Of a stretch of DNA of 64,000 nt, positions 1 to 9,844 are shown piece after piece. The DNA is from Alteromonas macleodii ATCC 27126. GTDB taxonomy: Bacteria; Pseudomonadota; Gammaproteobacteria; Enterobacterales; Alteromonadaceae. The notes beneath the pieces were generated by a model. That model searched no databases and was not told the origin of the DNA. It worked only from the letters and a program-made list of their open reading frames with translations. The position numbers and the translations under genes were made by a program. The stretch's first letter is position 1. Each line of letters opens with the position of its first letter. The DNA is taken from positions 1,984,001 through 2,048,000 of the forward strand of contig NC_018632.1 of NCBI RefSeq assembly GCF_000172635.2. Reading direction: 5' to 3'.

Positions 1-1035
1 CGCGACTATGGCGATGCCTATTGGAGCTTGGCGAATACGAAGACGTATAAGTTTAGTGACAAGATGCTTAAGCAAATGACTGAGCAAGCCAGCAATGATG
101 CAATTAACTTAGACGATAAAATTCATATTTGTTTTGCGCTCGGAAAAGGGTTTGAAGATAACGCTCAGTATGACAAGGCCTTTGCGTATTACCAGCAAGG
201 TAATGCGCTTAAACGCAGTACGCTTCAATTCGATATTGGGAAAACCGAGCAAGCATTAGATGCTCAGCAACAGGCTTTTAGTCAAGACGATTTCAAAAAA
301 ACACAGGGTTGCCAAGCGCCAGATCCTATTTTTATTGTCGGCCTTCCACGTGCTGGCTCTACACTGCTTGAGCAAATCCTAGCGTCGCACTCTAATGTCG
401 ACGGAACCATGGAGCTGCATGACATTCTGGGTATAGCATCTTCGCTCAGTCACCAATCTACGCCATATCCGTTTAATGTTTCAGCATTGAGTGAAGAAAC
501 GCTGGCGAAACTTGGTGAGCAATATATTCAGCAGACCCGTGCATATCGCCAAGGCGCACCGTTATTTATTGACAAAATGCCCAACAATTTCATTCATATT
601 GGGCTTATTAAAAAGATACTGCCTAACGCTAAAATTATTGACGCGCGAAGGGATCCAATGGATTGCTGTTTTAGTGGGTACAAACAACTATTTGGGGAAG
701 GGCAGGAGTTTAGCTACTCGCTAAGTGATATTGGCCGATATTACAATGCGTATGAAAAGTTGATGTCACATTGGCATACGGTGATGCCCGGCGACATTTT
801 AACGGTGCAGCACGAAGATGTGCTCGACGATTTAGAAGGGCAGGTTAAGCGTATTCTGGCGTTCTGCGGTTTAGAGTTTGAAGAGGCATGCTTAGCGTTT
901 CATAAAACCAAGCGGATAATCAAAACTCCAAGTTCAGAGCAGGTTCGTCAGCCTATTTACAAAACGGGGATGGGGCAGTGGAAGCCATTTGAATCTAACT
1001 TGGAAGCGCTGAAGGACGCGCTTAAGACGCAGTAG
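1..1035 (+). CDS. TPR-type sulfotransferase, 5' end outside window
   Basis: The frame is open from base 1, so the gene begins upstream and only the last 344 residues are seen. A P-loop-like 5'-phosphosulfate (PAPS) binding motif, FIVGLPRAGSTLLEQ, lies near visible residue 110, and a later RRDPMDCCFSGYKQ segment fits the 3'-phosphate-binding site. The N-terminal stretch (AYWSLANTKTYKFSD, then helical AFAYYQQGNALKR) is the usual end of the TPR region in bacterial tetratricopeptide sulfotransferases. These enzymes transfer sulfate from PAPS; the acceptor cannot be read from sequence. Two terminator-like hairpins follow. Family confident, substrate unknown. Confidence 0.88.
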   Translation, partial: RDYGDAYWSLANTKTYKFSDKMLKQMTEQASNDAINLDDKIHICFALGKGFEDNAQYDKAFAYYQQGNALKRSTLQFDIGKTEQALDAQQQAFSQDDFKKTQGCQAPDPIFIVGLPRAGSTLLEQILASHSNVDGTMELHDILGIASSLSHQSTPYPFNVSALSEETLAKLGEQYIQQTRAYRQGAPLFIDKMPNNFIHIGLIKKILPNAKIIDARRDPMDCCFSGYKQLFGEGQEFSYSLSDIGRYYNAYEKLMSHWHTVMPGDILTVQHEDVLDDLEGQVKRILAFCGLEFEEACLAFHKTKRIIKTPSSEQVRQPIYKTGMGQWKPFESNLEALKDALKTQ

Positions 1036-1080
1036 AAGCGCCTTGCGTTAAATAGCCGTACCTAGCGTGACTCGACTGAA

Positions 1081-1106
1081 CTTGGCTTTATCCTAAGCCA
1101 AGCTTT
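1081..1106 (+). terminator. terminator-like hairpin after the sulfotransferase gene
   Basis: A perfect 8-bp stem (CTTGGCTT / AAGCCAAG) with a 6-nt loop is followed by a short T run (CTTTTG). It lies 45 bp after the stop codon and 50 bp before a second, stronger hairpin. Confidence 0.5.
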
Positions 1107-1156
1107 TGAAACTAGACGGTTACTTATTTACAGCGTTACAGCACCTTTAGAATAAA

Positions 1157-1191
1157 ACGAGGCACGATTTTTACCGTGCCTCGTGTTTTTT
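1157..1191 (+). terminator. intrinsic terminator, probably bidirectional
   Basis: A perfect 10-bp stem ACGAGGCACG / CGTGCCTCGT with an 8-nt loop is followed by GTTTTTT. An A-rich left flank gives a weaker T run on the minus strand, so it may serve both convergent genes. Confidence 0.85.
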
Positions 1192-1238
1192 GACACTTAA
1201 AGGCGTCAAGCCTGTGCCATTAGAGCCATTGCTAACGC

Positions 1239-1703
1239 TTATGGCTGATAAGGTAGCGAAGATTGGTGAAGGATAATTCTAATTTTACCGTCGTCGCATT
1301 GCTTGAAGACAAAGCTCTTGTTCACAAAAATATGGCTGTCGTCTGCACCAATAAAATGTACGTTGCATTGAACAATGGCTAACTCGCCGTTCAATATGAA
1401 ATCTTCCTTGCTATACCAAACCTTTACCCAAGGCTTAAGCTTGAACCCATTGTCGTTGGGGTAGTCGCTATTGCCACCTACGAAGTAGGAAAGCGCCCCT
1501 TCTTTTGTTGGGCGAAATGTTTGAGCACCAAACGTTAAGGTAGGCTTAAATAGCACCTTGCCATTATCGTAATCGTAGTTTTCAGATAAAACCTTTGATG
1601 CGAACGCTTTCACATCGCCACCTTCAGCGTGTACTTTTCCCACCGCAACAACATTGTCGCACCAAGTCTGAAGGGCTGTATGTACCATCTCTTCTGTAAA
1701 CAT
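1239..1703 (-). CDS. NTF2-like / SnoaL-CaMKII-association-type small protein
   Basis: This 154-residue protein has no signal peptide. Its pattern of an N-terminal helix (ALQTWCDNVVAVGKVH) followed by alternating beta strands (VWYSKEDFILNGELAIVQCNVHFIG, given here only as a region at residues 95-118) and a C-terminal basic/aromatic strand (IRIILHQSSLPYQP) fits the cone-shaped NTF2/SnoaL fold of the CaMKII-association type. No catalytic residues can be assigned. The ATG has a clear ribosome binding site (AAAGGAG) and a good sigma-70 promoter upstream. It is monocistronic and converges on the sulfotransferase gene. Fold assignment is by pattern, function unknown. Confidence 0.8.
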   Translation of the reverse strand: MFTEEMVHTALQTWCDNVVAVGKVHAEGGDVKAFASKVLSENYDYDNGKVLFKPTLTFGAQTFRPTKEGALSYFVGGNSDYPNDNGFKLKPWVKVWYSKEDFILNGELAIVQCNVHFIGADDSHIFVNKSFVFKQCDDGKIRIILHQSSLPYQP

Positions 1704-1731
1704 GACGCTAACTCCTTTAATTAATGGTAAT

Positions 1732-1760
1732 GTTATACTGTATCAATTATGTTTTAACAA
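1732..1760 (-). promoter_or_regulatory. sigma-70-type promoter for the NTF2-like gene
   Basis: On the minus strand TTGTTA (1755-1760) and TATAAC (1732-1737) are separated by exactly 17 bases, about 30 bp upstream of the ATG at 1703. A match of this quality in the only plausible place supports the call. Confidence 0.6.
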
Positions 1761-1937
1761 TATCGCTAAATCAATGAAATGTAACTGATTATCCGTGATA
1801 GATAATTGCTATCAGCGAAAGGTCACGGAGCATGCGATGATGCTAGCCACTAAAGAAATTAGGAGCTTTCGCTAACTATTATAAGAACTGCTTTTAACCT
1901 ATACTTCATACAAAATAGACGCATTGCCATAATAATA

Positions 1938-2849
1938 ATGAGATCTCTATTAGCCACCGTTTTATTATTCCTAGCGCTTTTTGTATTTCATGCAAATGCC
2001 GCGATTAAAGATATTCAGCCTCTTTGCCAGGATAGTGTCGACGAATGTTTATCGAAAATCAGAGCACAGCAATCTCTATTAGATAAGAACACACCACCAT
2101 GGTGGGACCTTCAAGTAAGAAGGTTTGATATCTTATTTAACTTTCAACGTTATGATGAGCTTTATGCCCTTCTAAGGCCTTGGCTTGAAGCTACAAATTT
2201 GAAAGGAATGCCAGAGTACAAGCCACTAGTTTCTCTGTTTTTCGGTAAGTGGTTACGTGCCTGTGGCCGAGAGCAGGAAGCAAGAATAGCGTTAACTAAA
2301 TCTTTGACGGGCTTGAGAGCACAATATGAAAAGATGCCGTCCCCTCAATTAGGTATAAGAATTTTAAATCTTTTGACTGTGCTTGGTAAAACGAAAGAAG
2401 CGCAGGACTTTGCTGAGCAACTGGAAGGTGAAAACTATAATGCGCCTGTCTTTTACCATGAGATCTTTGCTGAGCTTGGGCACGCCGCGCTAAAAGAAGG
2501 CGATAACGCAAAACATATTGAATATCGAATTAAATCGTTGAATTGGGCGTTGAAGCTACCCGATTATCAACAGCAAGCTATCGCCTACAGCAATTATGCT
2601 GTAGCGCTTCGCAACAATAGGAATTATCAGGAGGCAGAGCAGGCTTTCCTGAATGGTTTAACATGTGCGGAGCAAGCGAAGGATATCGCTCAAATTAACA
2701 GTATTAAGTTACGGATAGCGGAAAACGCTACGCTTGGCAACGACCCTGAAAAAGCGAGACGTTGGCTCAAGCAAATATCTGTTGAGGGACTTCCATCTTT
2801 ACAGCTATCGCGCTACCGAAAATTGGTAAAAGATAACGCACCGCATTAA
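1938..2849 (+). CDS. secreted TPR-repeat protein
   Basis: This 303-residue protein begins with a typical Sec signal peptide (MRSLLATVLLFLALFVFHANA, cleavage after ANA near residue 21), so it should act in the periplasm. The rest is all-helical; residues about 217-250 (YSNYAVALRNNRNYQEAEQAF) form a clear TPR unit and the preceding part (residues 55-200) reads as degenerate TPR-like helical pairs. Two cysteines near residues 30 and 37 could form a disulfide. There is no enzymatic domain, so a scaffold or binding role is likely, but partners are unknown. It stands alone between two minus-strand genes. Confidence 0.8.
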   Translation: MRSLLATVLLFLALFVFHANAAIKDIQPLCQDSVDECLSKIRAQQSLLDKNTPPWWDLQVRRFDILFNFQRYDELYALLRPWLEATNLKGMPEYKPLVSLFFGKWLRACGREQEARIALTKSLTGLRAQYEKMPSPQLGIRILNLLTVLGKTKEAQDFAEQLEGENYNAPVFYHEIFAELGHAALKEGDNAKHIEYRIKSLNWALKLPDYQQQAIAYSNYAVALRNNRNYQEAEQAFLNGLTCAEQAKDIAQINSIKLRIAENATLGNDPEKARRWLKQISVEGLPSLQLSRYRKLVKDNAPH

Positions 2850-2927
2850 TCGTTAGGTTCATTTCGATTAGCTACAGGCAAAATGCACATTGCGGCACGC
2901 TTTTTTGTTTTCCAATTGTTAGATTCA

Positions 2928-3740
2928 CTAATACTTACGGCGCTTCAGTCCAGTCTCGGCTAAAATCTTTGCCGAAATTTCTTCAATAGAATATTTAGTG
3001 CTGTTCAAAAACGGAATTTTTTCCTTTCTATACAGGTTCTCAACTTCACGAAGCTCCATCCTACATTGTGGTAGCGATGCGTATTTACTGTTTGCGCGTC
3101 GCTCTGAACGTATCTGATGTAGTCTATCGGCTTCAATTGTTAGTCCGAAGAGTTTGTTTTTAAATCGTCTTAGGGCAGGAGGCAGTTTCAGCATGTCTCC
3201 CATGTCTTCTTCTGTAAAAGGGTAGTTCGCTGCTTTTATTCCGTATTGAAGGGCTAAGTAAAGACTTGTTGGTGTTTTACCCGAGCGTGAAACACCAGTA
3301 AGAATGATGTCTGCTTCATCATAATCTTTTAGATTAGAGCCATCGTCATTAGCCAATGCGTAGTTTACGGCCTCAATTCTAATATCGTAGGTGGTTTCGT
3401 GGATACTGTGTGTGCGATGTTTTTCTGGTTTTGAAGGAACACCCAATACTTTTTCCAGTGGCGCTACGAATTGATCGAGAAAATTATAGTTAATGCCCAC
3501 AGATTTCGAGATTATTTTGCGAATATCTACATTCACAATTGTATAAAAAACGAGCGGCCTTTCTCCGGTGTCTTGAAAACTTTCAGAAATTTGCTGTAAA
3601 ACTTTGTGAGCTTGTTCCTCAGTTTCAACGAAAGGAATGGTGTTGTGATTGAAAGAAACGGGAAACAGGGAAAGCAGGGCGTGGCCGAAGACCTCTGCAG
3701 TGATGGCTGTACCATCTGAAATATAAAAAGCTGTGCGCAC
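2928..3740 (-). CDS. ppsR: PEP synthase regulatory protein (bifunctional kinase/pyrophosphorylase)
   Basis: This 270-residue protein is of the DUF299 family, with its P-loop [11 protein letters not shown] at residues 149-159 and the typical start [16 protein letters not shown]. PpsR inactivates PEP synthase by ADP-dependent phosphorylation of a threonine next to the catalytic histidine and reactivates it by phosphate-dependent dephosphorylation. It is divergent from ppsA across a 272-bp intergenic region, the standard arrangement for this pair, so the pair should form a self-contained gluconeogenic switch. Full length. Confidence 0.96.
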   Translation of the reverse strand: MRTAFYISDGTAITAEVFGHALLSLFPVSFNHNTIPFVETEEQAHKVLQQISESFQDTGERPLVFYTIVNVDIRKIISKSVGINYNFLDQFVAPLEKVLGVPSKPEKHRTHSIHETTYDIRIEAVNYALANDDGSNLKDYDEADIILTGVSRSGKTPTSLYLALQYGIKAANYPFTEEDMGDMLKLPPALRRFKNKLFGLTIEADRLHQIRSERRANSKYASLPQCRMELREVENLYRKEKIPFLNSTKYSIEEISAKILAETGLKRRKY

Positions 3741-3939
3741 AACATATCCTTAACATTGGTGTAATTTTATTACAAAAGTAATAAAGGGTTTACATTCTGA
3801 ATTTCCCCATTCTAAGATGATTTCGTCGAAAAGCTACACGGTTCTTGTGAATGATGGCAAATATCAATAGGTTTGCTGTCAAACGTAATGGACAGCGTTA
3901 ACAGTGGTTTTCACCACATATCGACTACAATTTGATGAG

Positions 3940-3969
3940 TTTCAGGTGACAAAAAGCACAAACCTGAAA
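3940..3969 (+). promoter_or_regulatory. inverted repeat in the ppsA leader
   Basis: TTTCAGGT (3940-3947) and ACCTGAAA (3962-3969) are perfect complements 14 bases apart, ending 43 bp before the ppsA start. It could be an operator or an mRNA hairpin; the sequence alone does not decide. Confidence 0.4.
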
Positions 3970-4012
3970 TTAACCTCATACCCTACACATAAAAAAGCTG
4001 GAGGCTTGGGCT

Positions 4013-6385
4013 GTGCAAGAATACGTACTTTGGTATCAAGAACTGGGCATGCATGATGTGGGTCGCGTAGGCGGCAAAAATGCATCATTAGGCGAGATGA
4101 TTTCAAACCTGGCGAACGCCGGTGTGCAGGTGCCGGGAGGTTTTGCTACCACCGCCGAGGCATTTAATGAGTTTCTAGAGCAAAGTGGCCTAGAAGCGCG
4201 TATCCACGAAGTCTTAGACTCGTTAGACGTAGATGACGTAAACGCACTGACCGAAGCGGGTAAGAATATCCGCCAGTGGATCATCGACACTCCTTTCCAA
4301 GGGAAGCTAGAAGAAGAAATCAAAACTGCGTTTGTCACATTACAGGGTGATGCAGGTGAAGAAGCGTCATTTGCAGTGCGTTCATCAGCCACGGCTGAAG
4401 ATATGCCTGATGCGTCTTTCGCAGGTCAACAAGAGACTTTCCTAAACGTTAAAGGCTATGAAGCCGTGCTTGTGGCAATTAAGCACGTGTTCGCATCGCT
4501 ATTTAACGACCGCGCTATTTCATATCGCGTTCACCAAGGGTACGACCACAAAGGCGTGGCGCTATCCGCAGGCATTCAACGCATGGTGCGCAGTGATATT
4601 GCATCATCAGGCGTTATGTTTACTATCGATACAGAGTCTGGCTTTGAAGACGTTGTATTTATTACCAGCTCATTTGGTTTAGGTGAAATGGTGGTGCAGG
4701 GTGCGGTTAACCCTGATGAGTTCTATGTTCACAAACCAACACTTGATAAAGGCCTGCCTGCTATCGTTCGTCGTAACCTTGGTAGTAAGCTTACTAAAAT
4801 GGTGTACTCAGATGATGAAGCACACGGTAAGCAAGTGTCTATTGTCGATATTGATGCAGCTGACAGCAAAACCTTCTCGTTGACTGATGACGAAGTAATG
4901 GAGCTTGCTAAACAGGCGCAGATCATTGAAAACCACTACAAGCGTCCTATGGACATCGAGTGGGCAAAAGATGGCGCAGACGGCAAACTTTACATTGTTC
5001 AGGCTCGCCCTGAAACAGTACGCAGCCGTGAAGACTCACAGAGCATCGAACGATTCCAGTTGAAAGGTCAAAGCAACATTGTTTGTGAAGGCCGTGCAAT
5101 TGGTCACAAAATCGGTGCTGGTGTAGCGAAAGTGCTTGATTCAATTGAAGAGATGGACAAAATCCAGGCTGGTGATGTTCTGGTAACTGACATGACAGAC
5201 CCTGACTGGGAACCTATCATGAAGAAGGCTTCTGCTATTGTTACCAACCGTGGTGGCCGTACTTGTCACGCGGCAATCATCGCGCGTGAGTTAGGTATTC
5301 CAGCGGTTGTGGGTTGTGGTAACGCGACTGACAGTATCAAGAACGGCGACAAAATTACTGTATCTTGTGCTGAAGGTGACACTGGTTTTATCTACGGTGA
5401 CGAACTAGAGTTCGACGTAGTGACCTCACGCATTGACGCAATGCCTGACCTACCGCTGAAAGTCATGATGAACGTGGGTAACCCTGACCGCGCATTTGAT
5501 TTTGCTCGCTTGCCAAACGCAGGTGTTGGTCTTGCGCGTCTTGAGTTTATTATCAACCGCATGATTGGTGTGCACCCTAAAGCACTACTTAATTTCGACA
5601 GCCAGCCTGAAGAGTTGAAAGAAGAAATTAGCGATATGATTGCAGGCTACGAGTCGCCTACGGAATACTACATCGAGAAATTGGTGGAAGGTATTTCAAC
5701 CATTGGCGCTGCATTCTCGCCAGAGAAAGTTATTGTTCGTATGTCAGATTTCAAATCGAACGAATACTTCAACTTAGTGGGCGGTTATCAATACGAGCCA
5801 GACGAAGAAAACCCAATGTTGGGTTTCCGTGGTGCAAGCCGCTACATCTCTGAAGATTTCCGCGATTGTTTTGCCCTTGAATGTGAAGCCATTAAGCGCG
5901 TTCGCAATAAAATGGGCTTGACCAATGTTGAGATCATGATCCCGTTTGTTCGTACATTAGAAGAAGGTCGTCAAGTTATCGAGCTTCTTGAAGAGCAGGG
6001 ACTTAAGAAAGGTGAAAATGGCCTTCGCGTTATCATGATGTGTGAACTGCCATCAAACGCTTTGCTTGCTGATAAGTTCCTAGACATTTTCGACGGTTTC
6101 TCTATTGGGTCTAACGACTTAACGCAGTTAACCCTAGGTCTAGATCGCGACAGCGGTCTTATCGCGCACTTGTTTGATGAACGTGATGAAGCGGTGAAGG
6201 CATTGTTGTCAATGGCAATTCAGGCAGCGAAGAAGCGTGGAAAATACGTAGGCATTTGTGGCCAAGGTCCATCAGATCACGAAGACTTCGCCGCGTGGCT
6301 GGTACAAGAAGGGATTGATTCGGTATCACTTAACCCTGATACCGTGGTTGAAACCTGGCTTTACCTGGCTGAAAAGCACGGCTAA
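4013..6385 (+). CDS. ppsA: phosphoenolpyruvate synthase
   Basis: This 790-residue protein has the full three-domain layout: an N-terminal ATP-grasp domain (residues about 15-340, with [10 protein letters not shown] and [19 protein letters not shown]), the swivelling phosphohistidine domain near residue 420 ([15 protein letters not shown], with the catalytic His and the upstream Thr that PpsR phosphorylates), and a C-terminal TIM-barrel PEP-binding domain ([28 protein letters not shown]). It converts pyruvate, ATP and water to PEP, AMP and phosphate for gluconeogenesis. The GTG start at 4013 is chosen because GGAGG sits 8 bases upstream. A strong terminator follows. Confidence 0.98.
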   Translation: MQEYVLWYQELGMHDVGRVGGKNASLGEMISNLANAGVQVPGGFATTAEAFNEFLEQSGLEARIHEVLDSLDVDDVNALTEAGKNIRQWIIDTPFQGKLEEEIKTAFVTLQGDAGEEASFAVRSSATAEDMPDASFAGQQETFLNVKGYEAVLVAIKHVFASLFNDRAISYRVHQGYDHKGVALSAGIQRMVRSDIASSGVMFTIDTESGFEDVVFITSSFGLGEMVVQGAVNPDEFYVHKPTLDKGLPAIVRRNLGSKLTKMVYSDDEAHGKQVSIVDIDAADSKTFSLTDDEVMELAKQAQIIENHYKRPMDIEWAKDGADGKLYIVQARPETVRSREDSQSIERFQLKGQSNIVCEGRAIGHKIGAGVAKVLDSIEEMDKIQAGDVLVTDMTDPDWEPIMKKASAIVTNRGGRTCHAAIIARELGIPAVVGCGNATDSIKNGDKITVSCAEGDTGFIYGDELEFDVVTSRIDAMPDLPLKVMMNVGNPDRAFDFARLPNAGVGLARLEFIINRMIGVHPKALLNFDSQPEELKEEISDMIAGYESPTEYYIEKLVEGISTIGAAFSPEKVIVRMSDFKSNEYFNLVGGYQYEPDEENPMLGFRGASRYISEDFRDCFALECEAIKRVRNKMGLTNVEIMIPFVRTLEEGRQVIELLEEQGLKKGENGLRVIMMCELPSNALLADKFLDIFDGFSIGSNDLTQLTLGLDRDSGLIAHLFDERDEAVKALLSMAIQAAKKRGKYVGICGQGPSDHEDFAAWLVQEGIDSVSLNPDTVVETWLYLAEKHG

Positions 6386-6483
6386 TTACGTAGCTCGGAT
6401 GTGAAGGCGAGATAGGGTCAGAATTATCTAGTTTTCCATCTAACGTCGTGTTATTTCACGACGTTATCGCTTTGATATTATTG

Positions 6484-6511
6484 AAAAGAGACCATAAGGT
6501 CTCTTTTTTTT
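6484..6511 (+). terminator. intrinsic terminator of ppsA
   Basis: A perfect 10-bp stem AAAAGAGACC / GGTCTCTTTT with a tetraloop (ATAA) runs into an eight-T tract, about 100 bp after the ppsA stop. Confidence 0.92.
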
Positions 6512-6647
6512 GTTAGGCAACTTAAAGTGATGGCCACTCATCTAGAAGCAAATCTTTGCTCGTGTTTCATTCCTTAAAAAAACTGTGGTTATTTAGCAAA
6601 ACTATGCATTTTTGCGTGTTGAAAACATGACTTTGTGTAATTAAAAA

Positions 6648-6675
6648 TGTAATATTACAAAGTGACTTTCACTTT
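6648..6675. promoter_or_regulatory. palindrome plus adjacent hairpin upstream of a small gene
   Basis: The 326-bp stretch between ppsA and the small gene at 6712 holds the ppsA terminator and, at 6648-6659, the perfect 12-bp palindrome TGTAATATTACA. This runs directly into a 7-bp perfect hairpin AAAGTGA-CTT-TCACTTT (6659-6675), ending 36 bp before the start codon. The location fits an operator or a leader structure. I see nothing else in this gap. Confidence 0.4.
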
Positions 6676-6711
6676 GAATCTTTGATTAATAATTAACTTG
6701 GTTGAATTCTC

Positions 6712-6861
6712 ATGGCACATAATGACAGCGCAGTTTCAGTAAATACTTCCGAAGAAAACGTTATGCAATCACGCTCTGTGGTAGAGCAGTTGGCGGAAGC
6801 GCAAAAAGAAATTAACGAGCTTAAAATGCAGTTAATGTGGATGGAACGCAACTACGAGTAA
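6712..6861 (+). CDS. small acidic coiled-coil protein (49 aa)
   Basis: An ATG-initiated frame of 49 residues (starting MAHNDSAVSVNTSEENVMQS, ending MQLMWMERNYE). The second half (VVEQLAEAQKEINELKMQL) has heptad-like spacing of hydrophobic residues and should form a coiled coil, recalling small SlyX-like proteins but without convincing identity to them. It has its own terminator 96 bp downstream, so it appears to be a separate transcription unit. No strong Shine-Dalgarno is visible (GGTTGA is the nearest), which lowers confidence. Function unknown. Confidence 0.6.
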   Translation: MAHNDSAVSVNTSEENVMQSRSVVEQLAEAQKEINELKMQLMWMERNYE

Positions 6862-6956
6862 GAATAACCTATTGGAATAAGGCGGGAATTAACCGTCAAA
6901 CACTGAAAGTGTTTTCCTTCTAATTGTAAGGTTACAGGTTGATTTACAGTTTGAAT

Positions 6957-6986
6957 GAAAGGAGGTCATGTTGGCCTCCTTTTTTG
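6957..6986 (+). terminator. intrinsic terminator of the 49-aa gene
   Basis: GGAGGTC / GGCCTCC form a 7-bp stem (one G-T pair) with a 5-nt loop and a six-T tail. The remaining 335-bp stretch between the two small genes (6862-7196) shows no other feature. Confidence 0.85.
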
Positions 6987-7196
6987 TCTCTAATGGTTGT
7001 TTGCTGCTCTTAAGCAATGGCTTAGTTAGTTGGAAATGGCGAATATGCTAATGACTAGGTTTTTTCGCCTTTTCGATGTGCAACAAAACTCAAGACCTTC
7101 TTATATTACTTGGTTAAATTATGTCCGGTTGGATTAGTGTGCTATTGTAAATAACGTTTGGCTAACAGTATGCATGAGGCAGGGAGGGAAACTAAG

Positions 7197-7418
7197 ATGG
7201 CTTATAAATTTAAGTTTTTTGCACAACCTGTAATCAGTAACATCAGAACGTTCTGTGAAGCTGCGCTGGTTGAATTCACTATTGGTCTGATATGTGCAGT
7301 TTTCGCCTATGCAAGTTATGGTGTATTTATTCACCTTTTTGTTGCTTGCGTTGTTATCTCGATAGCGTGTTTTTGCCTAAGTATCTATAACTTATATAGT
7401 CTTTTCTATTATTCATAA
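7197..7418 (+). CDS. small membrane protein (73 aa)
   Basis: Residues about 20-65 are strongly hydrophobic (FTIGLICAVFAYASYGVFIHL then FVACVVISIACFCLSIYNLY at 43-62) and should make two closely spaced membrane helices; the N-terminus is basic (MAYKFKFFAQ). The start at 7197 is preferred over upstream in-frame TTG/ATG codons because AGGGAGG lies 9 bases before it. The gene stands alone and ends just before a bidirectional terminator. No family is recognised. The short length leaves some doubt that it is expressed. Confidence 0.5.
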   Translation: MAYKFKFFAQPVISNIRTFCEAALVEFTIGLICAVFAYASYGVFIHLFVACVVISIACFCLSIYNLYSLFYYS

Positions 7419-7473
7419 AGCAATTCGCTTTTTCGCTACTATTGAGACACACCCGAAAACAGCATACATCCAT

Positions 7474-7508
7474 AAAAAAAGGGTTAACACTGTGTGTTAA
7501 CCCTTTTT
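7474..7508. terminator. bidirectional intrinsic terminator
   Basis: AAAAGGGTTAACAC / GTGTTAACCCTTTT form a perfect stem with a 3-nt loop (TGT), flanked by an A run on the left and a T run on the right. It separates the small membrane protein gene (+) from the convergent molybdenum hydroxylase operon (-). Confidence 0.9.
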
Positions 7509-7582
7509 GATATGATTGCCTGTCTTAAATAGCGTTAGTATTTATTCATCAAACCAGCGATTAAGCCGAATCTATAGAATGC

Positions 7583-9844
7583 TTACGCTTTAAGCTGGTT
7601 ACCAATAGGTAGCTGGCGAATACGCTTACCGCATGCAGCAAAAATGGCATTGCACAGCGCTGGCGCATACACGGGGGTTGCAGGTTCACCTACACCTGCT
7701 GGCGGCGCATCGCTTTCAATTACTTCAACTTCTACCTCTAGTGGTGAATCGCTCATGCGCGGTACACGGTAGTTGTGGAAGTTACTCTGCTGTACACGCC
7801 CTTTATCAAACGTTATACCGTCACTGATTGCTGTTGTGATACCGTAAACCGAGCCGCCTTGGGTTTGGTTTTTAACCGTATCGGTGTTAACTACAGTACC
7901 TGCATCAATAGCTACCCATGATTTAATCACGCTAAGATCGCCAGCGTCAGACACCTCAACTTCAACCACAGTAGCAACGTAAGTTAAAAAGCTACGGTGC
8001 GCAGCAATACCCAGTCCGCGGCCTTTAGGCATTTTGCGGCCCCAGCCTGCCATGTCAGATACTTTCTCAATTACATTGCGAAGACGACCTGTATCCAAAG
8101 GATAAACCGACTTGTCACCCCAATAGTTTTGATATTCAGCTTTTTGATCCGTCACATCAATAATTCTATCAGGACCAATTACTTCCAATAGGTAATCTTT
8201 AGAGTCTTTGCCTGCTTTGTGGGCTGCTTCATTAATAAACGACTGTACAGCAAACGCGTGGAAGATGTTCGATACTGAACGCATCCATCCAATACGGGCT
8301 TTGGCTGGTGCTTCACCGCGCTCTAACTTCATGTTGGGCGTAAGAATAGGGTTATCCGTAAAGCCCAAATCTAACTCAAAGCTAAAGGGTGCGTTCGCGC
8401 CCTCTTGGAACGTAGAGGCAATAGGTGAAAACGCGGTTCTGTGAAGATAAGCGTCAATTTTACCGTTTTCATCAAGTGCAGCTTCAACATGTTGAGCAGA
8501 AACCGCGTGATAGAAACCGTGCTGAATATCATCTTCACGTGTCCATTGAACGCGAATTGGCTTGCCCGTTTTCATTGATAGGAATGCTGCTTCCGCTGAA
8601 AAGTCAGGCTTAGATTTACGCCCGAAAGCACCACCTAGCATGGTAACGTGAACATTGATTTTTTCTTTGTCCATGCCAACCATAGCGCCCACGGTTTCCA
8701 TATCAGCCTGCGGATTTTGTGTTGCTGCCCATACGTCAACGCGATCTTTATAGTACATGGCAGTAGCACATGGTGGCTCCATTGGGGCTTGTGCTAAATG
8801 CGGCACGTAATAGTCAGCAACCAGTTTGTCGCTGGCTTTTTCTAAAACGCTCAACGCATCGCCTTTTTCTCTAACAAGCGCTTGAGGTGCATTTACTGTG
8901 TTAAGCAACTGCTCTTTAAAGTTCGCTGAGTTATAGTCGCCATTTGCGCCATCGTCCCAGGTGACGTCTAATGCTTTGCGGCCTTGCCATGCTGCCCATG
9001 TGTTGTTAGCTATAATGGCTAGCCCACCTTTTGGTTGGAACTGAGGCGCACCTTTTGGCGCTGGAATTTCAATTACATCAACAACGCCATTAACCGCTTT
9101 TGCTTTATCTGCATTGAAGCTTTTCACCTTACCGCCCACTACAGGTGGGCGTTCGATTATAGCAACAAGTGCTTTTGGCTCGCGCACGTCGGCGGCGAAG
9201 ATTGCTTTACCGGTAACGATATCTTGAAGGTCGATATGCGCCATACCGGTATTGATGTAACGCCATTCTTTCCTTTCTTTAAGCTTAAGCTTATCTGCTT
9301 CTGGCGGCGTAATGGTTAATGCATCGTCTATTAAGTCTTTATAAGCAAGCGTTTTACCTGAAGTGTGTGTTACCACATGCTGCTCGGCAACACAGGTACT
9401 TGGCTCAACACCCCAACGCTTAGCTGCTGCATGTTGCATCATATGACGCACGCTTGCGCCCATTTCTCGAAGACGCTGCATATTGAAGCGGATACTACGC
9501 GAGCCATCGGTGTTTTGGTCACCGTATTTGGGGTCGCCTTTGCCTTGAATAACAATGACTTTGTCCCACGCAGCTTCCATCTCGTCAGCTACAATTTGCG
9601 CAATGGCGGTTCGGATCTGTTGACCCATTTCGCTGCGGTGACACGTTACTTCAACCATGCCGTCAGGGCGAAGTGCAATGAACAAGTTTGCGCGCTTTGC
9701 GTTTTCCGCCGGCTTTGCTAATACGCCAGCCATGGCGCGAGGTGCACCACCCATAAAATAGGTACCAAGAACCAGTGCACCCGCCGCTGCTGTCGATTTT
9801 AAGAAACTGCGGCGATTCATATCAAAATAGGTATTCTCACTCAT
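7583..9844 (-). CDS. iorB: isoquinoline 1-oxidoreductase-like molybdopterin-binding subunit, Tat-exported
   Basis: This 753-residue protein belongs to the xanthine oxidase family and carries the molybdenum cofactor. The N-terminus has a twin-arginine signal ([19 protein letters not shown]), so the enzyme should work in the periplasm. Family motifs include the cofactor-binding [14 protein letters not shown] near residue 403 and, near the C-terminus, GVGEPATP with the conserved catalytic Glu. It hydroxylates or oxidises an N-heterocycle or aldehyde-type substrate; which one cannot be told. The start overlaps the end of the iron-sulfur subunit gene by 4 bp (ATGA), showing translational coupling. 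Symbol used for family likeness only. Confidence 0.9.
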   Translation of the reverse strand: MSENTYFDMNRRSFLKSTAAAGALVLGTYFMGGAPRAMAGVLAKPAENAKRANLFIALRPDGMVEVTCHRSEMGQQIRTAIAQIVADEMEAAWDKVIVIQGKGDPKYGDQNTDGSRSIRFNMQRLREMGASVRHMMQHAAAKRWGVEPSTCVAEQHVVTHTSGKTLAYKDLIDDALTITPPEADKLKLKERKEWRYINTGMAHIDLQDIVTGKAIFAADVREPKALVAIIERPPVVGGKVKSFNADKAKAVNGVVDVIEIPAPKGAPQFQPKGGLAIIANNTWAAWQGRKALDVTWDDGANGDYNSANFKEQLLNTVNAPQALVREKGDALSVLEKASDKLVADYYVPHLAQAPMEPPCATAMYYKDRVDVWAATQNPQADMETVGAMVGMDKEKINVHVTMLGGAFGRKSKPDFSAEAAFLSMKTGKPIRVQWTREDDIQHGFYHAVSAQHVEAALDENGKIDAYLHRTAFSPIASTFQEGANAPFSFELDLGFTDNPILTPNMKLERGEAPAKARIGWMRSVSNIFHAFAVQSFINEAAHKAGKDSKDYLLEVIGPDRIIDVTDQKAEYQNYWGDKSVYPLDTGRLRNVIEKVSDMAGWGRKMPKGRGLGIAAHRSFLTYVATVVEVEVSDAGDLSVIKSWVAIDAGTVVNTDTVKNQTQGGSVYGITTAISDGITFDKGRVQQSNFHNYRVPRMSDSPLEVEVEVIESDAPPAGVGEPATPVYAPALCNAIFAACGKRIRQLPIGNQLKA

